From: Ptiloglossa arizonensis
Lineage: Eukaryota; Arthropoda; Insecta; Hymenoptera; Colletidae
Length of the DNA stretch: 64,000 nucleotides
NCBI RefSeq assembly: GCF_051014685.1
Contig: NC_135061.1
Location: 4,512,029-4,576,028, forward strand
Direction of reading: 5' to 3'
The position numbers and the translations under genes were made by a program. Position 1 is the first letter of the stretch, and the number at the start of each line of letters is the position of its first letter. This document shows positions 38,601-53,600 of the stretch, piece by piece. The notes beneath the pieces were generated by a model that saw nothing but the letters and a program-made list of their open reading frames with translations, searched no databases and was not told the DNA's origin.

Positions 38601-41600
38601 GCTCCGCTGTTTATTTTCAACCTTTTGTCTCACCTTTTCCTATTTCAATCTGTGTAACGCGGAGTCCAATAGAGAATTCCGATCACGCAACGATCTGTTG
38701 TTTCGAGTGCGCTTTGTTTCTAACAATAAGTTAAACGTATAATGGTATCATTCTCTTTATCCCGTGATCGACCTTCGACGTACGTACGTACATAGATTGA
38801 AACGTTGCAAGATAAAAAAGTATTACGTTGTTCGAGTAATCGAAATAACACACTTGAGTAATTGAAGATGTCGCTTATTAATTTTTCAAATTAATACGAT
38901 CCATCGAAATCGATCAAGTATGTACGAACATTTCATAATCACCAGCTTTACGTAATGTTTCGAAAGCACGTTTTTGCACGTTTTGAGTTACTCAAACTTG
39001 TTCTACCTGTCCATTTATTTATCACGGCCTATCTTTATCTCAATATATGTATTATTATACTTTTATCTCGATACTCCATCTTATATTGTATATGTAGAAG
39101 TAAGGTAAATGTCCCCGTGTCTCCTTTACCGACCAGTTTATTTGCTTCGCGGTCTCGGAATCGTATGTTGTACCGATTAATATCAAAATCTTGAAATATT
39201 ACGATTAAATAGTAGTGTTTATTATTCTAAGTAGCAATTACGGAATAGTTGTTGCATTTATGGGTAATATCCATGTACAAGGATAGGCGTTTTCATTGAT
39301 GTATGAGTAGTCAGATACTAATAAGGTAAAATAATAAATTTTACTTAAAAACGTATATTAAACTGTAAAGTATTGTATACAAATAAAAGAAAAAGATGCA
39401 CCTAAGGAACAAGCGGAATAAAAAAAAATAATAATGGAAACGAATCGAAAATGGGAACACCGTGACGAATAATTCTAATTTTTGTATCGTTTTCGTGCAA
39501 ATATTTAAACAACGCTCTAAAATTGAGTCAATCGCGAAACTGAAGACTTGGGTGATTACGATACTCCGTATTTTATCCGATTATCTTGTATTTTTAGTAA
39601 AAAGTTATTATTTCCAGATAAGTGCATTCTTGCAAGACGTTTACATTTCATCAATGTTGTTAGCTAATCAAATGTTATATTTAAAGCGAAACACGCCGTA
39701 GACACGTTATCTTCTCTAGTCTCTTTCCTAGTTTTCTTCCCCCAGTTAAGATGTTGAAGTTACGCAACGTACGGAACCAATTCGCGAAACTAAATTTTTC
39801 ACACTTGGTTGATCGTGCCAACAGTTTAAAGTGTAAAGACGAAACCGTTCGAGCGTAATATTTCGCAAATTGCTAACGCTACGATGTCTAACGCGATAAC
39901 GATTTCATCGGGTCGATTTTTCCGGACGTGTGTCGCGAATCGACCATCGAGCACGTTCAATCGTTCCGTGATAAGAACAACGAAAAAGCGACTCGGAACG
40001 AAAGTGTTTACAGACACTCGTGTCTGTACGGTACTTTATTTTTTTTCCATCACGGCGACGAGCAGAGTACGCCTATTAAATCGTCTACTTCAGAAACGTA
40101 CCCTGGTACGTGCAATCGGCACCATCGTTTCGATAAATTGATTCGAACGCGTCTGGAGAAGCTCCTTTCGGTCAGGGTAAAGAGCAAGAATCGTTCGAAG
40201 GTCGAGGTTACACGTTTATATGCACGGACAAGCAGCGTTGATCAATAAGAGTGCGAGAGAACCGTGGACGCGCGTTTCTTCGATACTGAAACGTATATAC
40301 CCCCACGTGGATACGCAATCGAAGACGTTCGTTCGCGATTTCACGGCTCATTTGAATAATCAATGGACGAGCACGTTCTGTCGCGGCAGTGTATACTTTC
40401 AGCGAAAGAAATACCGACCGGGAGAGCGGTATTTTTCCATTTATTCGCCACTGCGCGCACATTTCTTCGAATCGATCGGATCACATTTTCTAATTAAGCG
40501 ACCGATCGCTGAAATTACATTACCGAACGAAATATTCGATAATTGATCTCCGCGTTGCGTAAATTACGCGTTTGATTGAAATACGACTCGTTCTTTTTCT
40601 CCAAGTCTTTTTGTCACATTGATCGAAAAAATTACATAATGCGCTTTCTGTTTACCGGAGCTTCGGTACAAACAAACGAGTCGTGAAATTAAATTCGTGC
40701 GTGGAATTTTTAGCAAACTTTGCGTACAGTATTAATCTTTTTGAGTTTTTATTTCACGGAGTTATTCCGTTTGGTATTTAAATGTCTTTTAATACCTCGA
40801 AACTATACAACATTCCCTTTTGGGGAATAGTTTGTTTTGGGTTGTTTGGGAAGTCATTTCGTTATCCAAAATGGAGTATATGTAATTGAATTAAATGTTT
40901 GTATATTCTGAAAAAATCGTGTTTTATTTTCACCAAAGAAACGAAATAACTTTCCGAACAACCCAATAGATTTGTCGACTCGATTGTATATTTACTGTTG
41001 TTCAAAGTTCGAGTGTCGTAGTATTTTTTTTATAATAGAAACGACAAGACTTATCGAACAGCCTGGTTTATATTCTGTTCATATTTTCTCGATATATTGG
41101 GTTGTTTGGAAAGTGATTTCGTTTTCCAAAATGGAGAATATATAATTTAGTAAAATGTTTGTACACTCTAGAAAAATCGTGTTTTATTTTCACCAAAAAA
41201 AAAAACGAAATGACTTTCCGAACAACCCAATATCAACGTATTAGTATTACCTATGACAAACACTCGAAAAATGTATATTATTCAAAATTATCATTGAAAA
41301 TAGTTTCTATTGACTATTTTTAGCACCCAGAAAGTATGTGCTAATCTATAATATAAAAATGTCGAGTACAATCGTGTAACTAAAAGTGACTATTGTATCA
41401 CAAATATCTTTTAAGTCTTCTATCAAAAGCTACGAAATTATTACCGAAGTAAGCTCAGAAGGAATTACGATTCTCCAAGGATTCATGAATATTTTCGATA
41501 GGAATACTGTTCGTAAACTTTCGATGACGTCAAATTCACGTGCTCGGAATATTAAAGGAGGGGAAAAAAAAAAACAGGACAAAATTTACGAGCCAGCGAA

Positions 41601-44600
41601 CGTTTCGTATCTACCGAGATTCATTCTCATAAATCCTAAATTCGGAATTACAAAGCTCGTCAGGGTGGATGAAACGAGTTCCATCGAAGCTTTTGACCTT
41701 TAGCGTATACTTGACCTTTCAATCTTTTATATCGTTGTATCTGACACCATTCGTTTCAGTTTCGCCGGCAGTAAAATAAAAACGATAAGGATTCACGGAT
41801 CAATTGTTTCGAGACTTGTAACCAACACGAATATATCGATATCGTTTAATTCCGATACCCAACAATAATCGTCAATATTTAATTCGTATGTATCATAAAA
41901 TTCACAATTCCTTCAATGTATCTCAAAGATTTTTCAGTTTCGTTAAAAAAAACGACTCTTACGAATTATAAATACAACTCGGACATTCCATTCTTTTTAA
42001 CATTTTTAGTTCGATACAAATGATTAAAAAGTCATTTTATTTCCCAGAATGGAGAATATATAACTTAGTAAAATATTCATACACTCTAAAAAAATCATAT
42101 TTCATTCTCACCAAAAAAAGAAAAGAACGAAATAACTTTCCAAACGACCCAATATTTGCACCTTACACTTCTCTGAAAATATTTCGTTCGGAAAAAGGGA
42201 TTAACGAACATAGAACCTTCGAAGGGACAATTTCGTACGACAGGACGTAGCAAGAACGTCGTTTACGACCAATGGACAATCACGTAGAAATATGTACGAC
42301 GTTGATCCAAAAAAAATGTCATATTCATCGAGTTGGGTGGAAATTGGTCTGGTCGAAACCCTACCTTACACGCTGGTAATTACTATTACGACGACGAACC
42401 GCAACGTGACCTGTAAGGCGAATCGGTTCTAACCAGGCCAGGATTATTCAGCGATGGATGCAGGAGGGCCGTGTATTGTTATCGCATAATCAATTCTTGC
42501 ATTATTGGTCGGGCCCGCCACGTGATTCGTTCACCAACGTTCTCCAAGACTAGAGAGAACTGGGTCAAGGTGACTGCCGGTACTTGCTTGATACATTCCT
42601 CTCACCCTTCCACCATTCTTTCCAAGATCGATGCGGTCGAGATTCTCCTTTTGTATTCGGAAGGACGTCATCGCCGCCACGGGTCGATTGCGTACGGTAG
42701 CGCGGTGCTTTTGCAACTACTCGACTTTTGGCAGGCTATGCAACCTTTAACTGAGAATTCCCGACGTGGATACTCCGATGGAGTGATTTCGTTAAAGATC
42801 GACCGTTTGCGAATAATATAAATGTTCGATCGAAAATCGAACATTTTCTAAACGAAGGTGCAACCTTTACCTCGGTCGATTGACCGAGACAACCTCGGAT
42901 AACACGAAAGGACCCATGGGATTACACAGAACCGATTCGAGTAACCTGTCCAATCTTTGATCGAGAATTACCGAGGAGTGTACCCGAATAGAATTTCGAG
43001 AAAGTGGAATTACGAGAAACGGTATAAGAAAATCGCTATTTAATGGTACCTTTTGGAAAATTTCGGCCAATAGGCTAATTCTGTCTTTCAGAGACAGTTG
43101 AAGAGAAATCTGAAACCGAAGAAACATCTCTTCCTTATCGTATTCATCGTATGACGATTGAATACATTAATATAACGAATCTCATAAAAGATTATGAACT
43201 TTCGTTGCGTATATACATATTAATAATTGAATGTACGGTAGTTCCCTCTTGTACGAAATTGAACGTGGTTCTAGTAGATAATTGGCTCTGGTAAATCATC
43301 GTATGTAAATCTATCGCCGTGTTTCGGGAATACTTTCCGTTATGTGTAGAGTGATCGTTAATTTAACGGATCTCGTGAAAGATTATGAACTTTCGTTGCG
43401 CATATACATATTAATAATTCAATGTACAGTGGTCCCCTGTTGTATGAAATTGAATGGGGTTCTGGCTGGTAATTGGTTCTAGTAAGTAATTGGTTCCAGT
43501 TCATTGGATTGCGTCGCGTATAGTATGTAAAGCGGAAGTGATTTAGCGAACAGGAAGAAATCCACACCGGAGGGATGACAAAAGAAGAACAGTGCGAAGT
43601 AAAGTGCAATACGCGCGTGATCGCTGAATAGAAAAATATACGACGAAACGCTCTTATTGCACACGATACTTAATGCACCGGTATTGCGACCGTGCATTGA
43701 AGAAGTGCATTGAAGAAGTGCTTGAATCGCGCTGAATCGCGAGACACCTGAAAATCCCATTGAGCCGTGGGATAATGACTACTAGTCGACGAACTCTATG
43801 CAAGGATCCAAGCCAAACAAAGTCCCTAAAGTGCATACACCGTGTTTTTCGGATGTTTACAACTTGCCGCGGCTCGAGAACCAATAAGGGATTCGTCGAT
43901 ATTTGTACTATCAACATTTTTCGCCCGATAGAAAACCGATGTTCGTTAAAACATTATAAATCCGAGACATTTAAACGAAATGACACGATCGCAGAAAATT
44001 TATTGTACACGATACGAAACGATTGAGAGGCAGTTAATACAACTTGGAAAAATAAATCGAAGATACAAGTGAACAATGTTTTGACAGTTTTGAATTTGTT
44101 CGAAGCGTTCGATGAAAATTTTGCCCGTGAATCTTAACACGGACGAATGTCACCTTCATTTTTTTTTTTTTTTTTTGTTTTCGCGTACGTGCAAACGTTC
44201 TCGACCTTTGACACGTACGTGTAAACGTAATAATGGTATTTTTAATCTCTAAATATATGCTTGCCGCGGTCACGTCGATTCAATTGATGTGAACACATGT
44301 TGTCAAGAATTGCAGAAAAAACAAAGTTACGCGCGATATTACATTCGGCCGCAACGCCTTTTTACAGCGAACCATCTGTTCCCATAAAAAGAAAGAAAGA
44401 AAAAAGAAAAGAAGAAAAAACTTCTTTCGAGCTCATCTCGAAAGGAGTAATGCACATGTAATTGCGTCGCTAAATTACCATTCGTATTATTATTAAAGAC
44501 CCCGTGACAGCCGTTTAAAAGAAAAAACAATTTAATTACCAGAGCGATACGTCGACATCGTTTCGGCAGTAAAGGCCGTGAACCGATCGATATAAAATAT

Positions 44601-47600
44601 CTTCACGACGTCTGCGAGCCGTGTTATCGAATAAATCCGCGCGTCATTTATGTATTCGGAACGCGTGCTCCTCGCGAATGGTTTTCAAGTAACGGTTTGC
44701 TCGTCGTTATGCGACAAGTCTGTCAAACTGGGAGCTGCATCGAGCAGAACTATTTCTTTTTAGATATAATAGCGTTATAATGCCGGTCACAGGCCAACAA
44801 TATATATGGTTCGCAAAAGAGAAAGCGAAACGTATAAATAAACCGGACAGTTAAGCGCTCGATTCTCCAATTAGGGTATTGTGTCTCAAGTTGTCGCGTT
44901 TTCTGTCCCTCGAGTTGTCGCAAGTTCAAAACCGCGACATTGCGCGAAAGATGACGAGCAGATCTCACATACTTGTCTGCAGGACTGTCGCATTTCGATC
45001 ACGTGATTTTGACAATTTGAGAGACAGTACTGTACTTGCCAAACCGACGAGTATTGATTTTTTTTACGACGAATATTGATTTTTGGTGTTGGATAAGTAG
45101 CGTGATTAGTTGATTGGTATTAGAGACAAATGTTCCACGGTGTTGGTATAATATTACAAAATATTGGGTTGTTCGGAAAGTGATTTCGTTTTTCAAAATG
45201 GAGAATATATAATTTGATAAAATTATACCTTTGCTCGTATTTCGTATAATAATAACCGTTCGCGATCGGGATGACTGGTAAGTATCGGATTGTTCGTAGT
45301 CATTTCCAAAATGGAGAATATATAATTTAATAAAATGTTTGTGCACTTTAAAAAAATCGTATTTCATTTTCACCAAAAAAAAAAACGAAATGACTTTCCG
45401 AACAACCCAATAGTTATATGTTTTCAATATTTATAATAGATATTGACTATTTTAAAATAACGAGTTTAAAATAAAATCGTTGAACATTAAAAGAAGAAAA
45501 TACAATATAACATTACAATTATAGAAATTAATTATTTTCAAACCCTAAAACACCAATTCAGGCATATCGTATTTGCTTGTCGCGGCAAAAAAAGTGTCTG
45601 TACATGGACATCTAACATAAAAGTGTGCGTGAAGTTAATTATGCGAATCTAAGAACCATTCAAAAATGTATAAATCGCGTCTGTTAACGAAAATTGAACA
45701 AATTTCGTTTCGAATTGAATCCAGGAATGTTAGATTTCCCAATGGTACGCAACTTCGCCACAAGATTCATAGTTGTTACGGGTTCGGTACAATGTTTGTT
45801 TATTTCTAAGAAAATAATTCGTCCATCGAGAGATCGAGCGCAATTCGAGAGCTGTAACTCGTCGATAACTTCCATTTAGAAATTGTAAACCGAGATTAAA
45901 ATCGAGAGCGAACGACGAGCATCGACATCGGCGAGTATAATTCAATGATGCGTTTCATTTGACAATTTATTGAGAGAATCAAGCGCGAATGCAATCGCAA
46001 GCAACGTGTGACGAATCGCTTCATGAATCACACCAGCAAGTACACGCATGTGAATCAAAGTGTTACGTACATGCGGTGCGGTTAGTCACGAAACGAATTC
46101 ACGCCGCGCGTTGTCTGATGACTTCCGGTACCGTACAGTGTACCTGCGTACACTGTCGCATATGAATTTTGGAAACTGTCGACTCGGTGCGTGTCCCCCA
46201 TTGAAAACAGATTCCCGGCCCGGGAAGAGTTTGCTTAGCTATCGTGAACATTAGGTAGAACATAACGCGTACACGACGTGTTCTACGAGTTTCGATGCCG
46301 AGTATAATACCTCGTAGCCCATTAAACAAACGTACATCATTTTTATCTCTCGCGTACGGTGACTTATACTCGAGATTGTCCACCATCTTTCTGTTGTTTC
46401 GGTTTACTGTTCGCAAATTGTAATACGTTAGTATATTAGAATTAATTGAATGAAATTTTGTAAAATACCAATAAAGAATCAATGCTCCGTTATTGCCACA
46501 GGCCCGAAAATTGATAGCGGCTCTGTCACGAGCTGGTAAATATGCAACGTTCCTTCTGTGAAGTGTTCAAATTGACGTTGAAGATTTTCCATCGCTCACC
46601 CAACTCGACTACTACCTATGGTCACCGAATTGATCATTGGATTATTACAAGTGGCGTATTAGCACTAATAATGACATATTAGCGATATTAGTATCTGCCA
46701 GCGGCGACACAGGCGACTCCGACAGTAACAATTTAAAGGCGGAAGCAGTCCATTGTTACATATTGTTGTATTACTCTTCTATATTGTTTCATCGCGTTAA
46801 TACAGACCGATACACTGCGCTACATGTGACCACAGAATGGATAATATTTTCTACGTGGGAAGAATTCATTGCAACACGTTTAGTCGTGCCGGAATAGGTC
46901 ACGATTTTCCCCTCGAACTACCGTGAAAGGAGGAAAAGATAATGCTACGAAAGAAGTTAAAAGTGGCTGCCTTTTACGCGGTAAAAAAAAAAAAGAAAAA
47001 CCAAAACGAATTCCGTTCGAATCGTGTTAAGACTAATAACACGCGCCGCTATTGCTTCGTTGCGGAGCAAAAGGTCGTTTATTACTGTAAATTTTACGTC
47101 ACGATTTCTAAGTTCAACTTTTCGAATAAAATTCTTCCTAACGAGCCACTGTTTCCATAAGGATCCAATTACGCTCACTGTTTCGCGAAAGTATTTTTTA
47201 CAGATACACGCGATCAAAATATCAAGTCACCGTTTCCGATAAATCATTCGGCGTACTCGTATCTCTTTCGAGCCAATTAGATTAGGCTAGATTTTAAACG
47301 TATCAGAATTAATACGAGAGTTCTTTTCAACGTTTCGATTAGTTTCACCGGTTCTGAAAATTTTTCAACATTAAGCCGAGATGCGTCAGCTTATGAATAA
47401 AAATTAACTTACCGGTGAACAAGTTTTACAAACAAATTCCGATTTTACTCGGTCGATCTTAGATCAAATCTGACCGATTACGTTAATAACGGATTTGTTT
47501 GGAATTTGCAAGAGTAGAAAGCTGTTATTTATTGCAACTCTAAACTTGGAAATGCATTTCAATGCTGGACAGTCATTTTTATTTCAATGTGTCGGCACCA

Positions 47601-50600
47601 TCGAATTTGCATGTCTTGTACTCCAAGTTAGTTTTACCATTAAAAAAAAAATGTCATTCTCGACACTCTGCATTTTAACATTATTAAATGATATTTTAAT
47701 TCGATATAATTGCATTGATTTGAGTTGAGTTTCAGTTTTAATATACACAGTTTAATTAGACGTAGATTGTTCATTTAAGGAATTTATCAATCGAATATAA
47801 TTTGTTTACTCAAATCACCTTTATGATAAAGAATATGGTATCAAAAGGAGAATGTACTGTGTCCATTAACACTAGGTTTACGAGTCGCGTCATTTTGACG
47901 CATTTCGATCGATGAGGAAAATCACAGAAGAAACCTTTTATACTTTTCCTCTATTATCATTCGTGCCGACTTTTATCTATTCAACGAGACAAAGACACAT
48001 TAAAATTCATTTTCTTCAAATATTTTTCATCTTATAACTCTCTATACGTATTGTACCTATCTCCACAGATACGCTTGAATTTCGTGCAAGAAATATCCGT
48101 AAACCTAGCGCACAATTTTTTGCATTCTTTCACGGTAACAACGTTAACCGTAGAATAATGTACTTGTTATTCAACATTGTCACCGCGTTTACGTATATTA
48201 ATCAGAACGGAATTTTACAAGTGGTGGAGTTCGTTTGTTACAAGCGTTTAATAGCTTTGATTACCGGTGACCCCCACAGTGTGACTGGAAAGGCAGATGC
48301 CGGGCACAGGGTGTCCCCCATGGCGGACAACGAATTAACCATTTAAATATTCTGCATCTGTACAAGCACGAACCCGCTCTTTTGTAACTTATTACTGTAA
48401 GTTTGAAATTTTTTGGAAAGTGCATTGAGGTAAGGAGGACTCCGCAACAGGAAGTAGCCGGTTGATAATCGCAACCTACGTAGACCCATCCACGACCATA
48501 AATGACCAACTATACGGTTACTATCAAATGTCAGCGAACTTGTATATCAGACCACGGTATAAAAGCGATACGTATTTATAGTCGCTCGTGCGCGATAAGC
48601 ATTTACTTGGTTATCAATGGATCGACTTTCCTCGGATCGTTTTATTGTTAACTGTTGGTACTTATATATATATAATGGTATAACAGTTATATATGGTATA
48701 ACAGTTAACTGTTATTACGTTGACAGCCGTCATTTGAAATATATGCTTGCTCTCAACCCTTTCCACTCGAAAGGCGATCCTCGATCGCCATTTGATTCGG
48801 TGTACTTTCTCCAATTCGGGGAACCATCGTGGTTTGGAATTGAAATTAAAATTGAATTGCTCCTTTCTTGTAAGATGTAAACATATGTATATGAAATGAA
48901 AATGTTTCGTTTGAAATTAATTAGACGATTCGAAGGATTTCGTCGAGGTGATAGTCTCTGGTAGCAGAAAAGCTTCTAGTGCAAAGGGTTAATTGTGTAA
49001 GATATTTAACGATTGGAATTACCCCTGACAAACAACGACGAACAATATTAACGAAATTTAAAAAAATAATATTTATGAAATTTGATAGTCTGTCAGACCT
49101 TTCCAAAAACATTATTTTTGGAAATAATTTTCAAATTTATTTTAAAGATTCCCAAACGTCCACATAACAAATTCAAGAAAGTTAACACGCGTTTGGAGTC
49201 GATTAATATAGTTTGCATATCATGATCGTAATTTACCTTAAGAGTAATCACCACCATGAAACTACATTAATTGATTCCAAACGATGTTAACTCTGGTAAA
49301 CAAGTTATTTACCTATGACGTACTATCTCTAACTAAACGCACGTGAAAGTTATTCAAAAATAACTCGAATACCGTACAATTAAAAAGCAGTCGGAACGAG
49401 GTCGAGTATAAATTCATTTTCGTTTCGGAGAAACTTCACCGATCTTGAACCCCTCGCGTTTTAATTACGTTTAAGAATCTGGCGAAGAGCTATCGATTAA
49501 AAAAGTATCTAATTAGAAGGACAACACCTGGTGTCGAACACAGTCTTTTTATAAGTGTAATCGTCAAGGACATTCGAAGGTCAGTTTTATTTCGCGGAGT
49601 CATGAATTTTGAACGTAAGATACGTCTATCCTAAACCATCTGATTCCAACATTCAACTTATAAAGTGGCATTGATAACGGGATCAACGATTCCTTGAATA
49701 GTTGCGCAACACGCGTCACAGCAGTTCCGAGATGACAATTCAAAGACATTGATGGCTGAATGAATACCTCTGAGACCACTGATTTGTCACAAAGAGGATA
49801 CCAGGACACTGTGTTTAAAAAAAAACCATCTTAACCTTCAAATACCCTCAGTACCTCTACCTCTATAAAACAGATGTATCTATCACAAGATGTTCCTCTT
49901 TTAACGTAACTTTTTCTCGAGCTAAGTAACACGATCCAACACACTCGATATAAATAAAAATAAACGAAAAATACCAAATCCAGTCGGAGAATTGTTCTCA
50001 GTTCGCTATTAGATAGCGAATTACAATGCATAAACGTGTTTTCTTGCACCTGCTTTCTAATTCTGTTCCGAGGAATACCCCCGCTTAAGGCAATCGCTGA
50101 TAACGAACAACAGACGTCGCATAATTATTTATGCGATCGACGATTAGATAGTCAATAAATCTGGTAGCGCGAAAGTTTCACCGCGAGCCGAGCACGTGCA
50201 TAGGTATCGTGCACGATAGACGATACCTAGGCCAGAAAGATAACTACGCTAAGCACCGTCACCATCGAAGGAGTTGTCCTTGTCGTCAGAGAAACTAGCT
50301 ACTTACCCACTTTTCCTTGCTTCTGAACGTCCCACGGACTGGATATGGCATAAATATGGATACGGATATCCATTATGTCGCGCGTGTAACAGTTAACACG
50401 CTTCAAGGACGAACGATTTTCAACGAAATAGACGAAAATACCAATCGACATCGACCCTTGACCCATGACGTCATCTTCAACCTTGGGAGGATGTTCAGAT
50501 GTTGTATCGTTGGAAAATTCAATTACGAATATATCGTCGCCGAGTTTAGCGCTCGTTTACGTATTCTGGTATGTAAAACAATTCGAATCCTAGTGGTACG

Positions 50601-53600
50601 TGTTGGTATCCTTGAAGAGACTAAACATCGACAGGTAAGTATCGAAGAGTGGAATCTCCTACGCTGATTGTAGCTAAAAATCCTCCGCCTTTGTTTAATT
50701 TTTTTATCGTTGCAAATGAAATACGATGTATGGGATATTTGCTTTAATTCGAGCGTGTGGAATCTAGAATGTTTCAGGTTGTTTCGATGATAGTGAAAAA
50801 AGTGTCATAGGAGAAGATTGTTCGTTTTGGAGGAGTAAATATTATGACGATCAAAAATTGTTTTTCGAGATCACACTTTACGAGATTGTAAGGTCATCGA
50901 CGTTTTTTTCATACGGGGCGATTTGTTTTCATTAACGCAACGATGTAGGTCATAAAAAGGCAAATTCAATTACATGGGACCTGTTAACCTTCAAGCGATC
51001 TTGAACGAGAAAGATCACGTTTACGTATATGGGATTTTCCTTTTTAGGAGATGTACACAATTTACGTCTCTCGGTGCATATAAGTAAGTAGATACTTATC
51101 TATTTTATGTGAGAAAATGTTCGTAATGATTATCGTTGATTTCCATACGTTTTATTTTTCTCGGTAGACATGGAAACGAAGTTTGTCACCGTGACTTTAC
51201 AATACCAGAAGACACGCGATATTGGCCAGAAATAATAATTCATTTATCGTGTGTGGAAGTTGGCGTGAACGATACATACTAATTTAAAAAAATTGAAATT
51301 AAATCCTTGATTACCAACCCTGTGAAAAGAAACCACGCCTCATAATTACCACAGATGTGGATAAGACCCTTGGGAAGAAATTAAGAGTAAAAAATGATAG
51401 ATTAAATTTTAAAGGAGATAAATGGGTGGTCGGAATTACCTTAATGAAAATTGTGATAAACCTTGTACATTGTTAGTATATATTACCTTGATAGGCGTCA
51501 TTTGAAATATATGCTCTTAACGGTGTAAGATATTTAATGATCAGAATTACCCTGTCAAGTCGAACAATGTTAACGAAAGATTCTTTTATTATTGAACTCA
51601 TGAAAACTATTAAATATTTATGAAATTTGACAGTCTGTTAGACCTTTCCAAAAACAGTAGTAATGATAAAAAAAACACAACAAGTAGTGCCAAATTTATT
51701 TCAAAGATTCCCAAACGTCCACATAACAAGTTCAAGAAAGTTAACACGTGTTTGGAGTCGATTAATATAGTTTGCATATCATGATCGTAATTCACCCTAA
51801 GGGTGATCACGACCATGAAACTACATTAATCGATTCCAAACGATGTTAACTCTGGTAAACAAGTTAAATATACGTTTGGGAATAGTTTGAAATAAATTTT
51901 CTCCTACTTGGTGTATATTTCCCATCGTCGGCGCTATTTTGTAACAAGAATCGAAATAACGTAACGTGTATTATTTTTTCTCATGTTAAGGATAATAAAG
52001 AAAAATGGACGTAGATATCCCATGGTCGGAATTACCCTACCTTATTCTACAGTATAGTTAATCGCTACTTCTTCTTCGTATAGCATGACAGTTGCCAGAT
52101 CGGCGGACATAATGAATTACTGAAACGAATAACAATGCATGACGTACTCCGTGGAAAAATAGACTAACAGTTGTCCGGGTTTTCAAACACTGTACGCTTA
52201 ATGAACAAAAGCTGATTACTATGCGCTTCGCTGCAACTCGGTCATTCTGATCGTATTCTGTGTTTAGAAATAGAATTCCAGTCGACAGAGTCAAGACGAC
52301 ACAAGTACTACTCACCTTACCATCATACACCTCGTTGCAATTTAACACCGTGTTCGTAAAAATATTTCCAGGTGAAACTGTTCATAAACAATTTCATGTC
52401 TATAAACCCAACAGGCTTGTATTACGATAACGTTACGGATCGTCTTAACTGACAATATTAAAAGCAAAGATGAAACCATTCGAGCTTTTCGAATTTCAGT
52501 TTCATTTTTGCAATATACATATTATTGCAATATATTATCTACAATAATAGATAATAAAATACAATGCTTACGACTCTTCTATGAGCAGAATCTTCTTACA
52601 TATTAAATAAAGTTTTCTCTCTTTCAATTCTTCGTTCCATAAAAAAGTACGTATGAATCCGTTTAAGTTTAATCAACTTCAGTAATGGAGATTGTGTACT
52701 CGATGAAATTACTAGTAATATCGGGTCAAACGTTTCAGTTACCCTACGAAAAGCTTACAAAGATTACTCGACACTGTCCACGTAACTCTTATTCGTGCTA
52801 CCATATCACTCTCAATTTAAACTATTTATACAAATCGACTTACGCGAAAAACTCCGGAACAAATGCACCGCGTAAGTGGAGAAATTACACTCTACACTTG
52901 CACTTTTGTTTCTTGTTATTATATTCGAAAGTAGAGTGTCGCGCAGCGTGTACAAATATTTGAAACTATCAATGTCGTTCGTGGTTAATACGGTACACGA
53001 AATAATCGAATAGAAATGTAATTTTGTTTCATTGACGTGAGAAATAATAATAAAAAAAATGTAGCAATTTTGTTTAGAAAAATCTAGTCAGTTTAAGGTT
53101 GTCTTTATCCCGAGAATTCACGGCCTCGCGAAGGACCGTGGGTCACAGTTTGAGAAACACTGATTTAAATGATGAAAAGGAAGCAATTAGAGCCGCGTGT
53201 TTACATGGAATTTTTTCGACGTCATAATTAGTAGAATATATCCCTGAAGTTTGCCCGTTTATTTTGAAAGCACCGTGTATAATAAATACAAGCGGTAGGT
53301 GTTCCTTTCGTTCTTATTCCTCGGACTTATCCAGAAACGTGATCCCTATCTTGACACGCGCAAAAAGAAACCGACCCGCGGCGAACGAGGAAAACGAGTT
53401 TTCCTCGCTATTTCAGAATTAAAAACCCAATCCGCCATTCATTGTCGGTGTTAAAAATCACGCGAGGAGGCCCGAACGCAATATGAGATGCGGCAGGTAC
53501 TCGTACCGCATCGAGTGCAACGCATTTTGCCTGTCTCGTTCGTACGAAGAGGTTCGACGTAGGAAAAAGAAAAGAAAATGGAAAAGTCACGCGTCGATCA

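Larger units (their letters stand above)
48714..49306. repeat. Dispersed repeat copy 1 (contains foldback and piggyBac MITE)
   Basis: This matches 51483-51866 on both sides of an inserted piggyBac-type MITE (48757-48988). Shared words include CGTCATTTGAAATATATGCT on the left and GATTCCCAAACGTCCACATA on the right. It ends after a 111-bp foldback (49181-49291). Confidence 0.85.

Noticed and set aside
39884..40546. Cluster of 80-110 codon frames in Swip-1 intron 1
   Set aside because: Open in several frames on both strands because of base composition; no similarity or splice structure supports coding.
50317..50667. 116-codon plus-strand frame in Swip-1 intron 1
   Set aside because: No recognisable domain, no flanking exon, and composition like nearby noncoding CpG-rich sequence.
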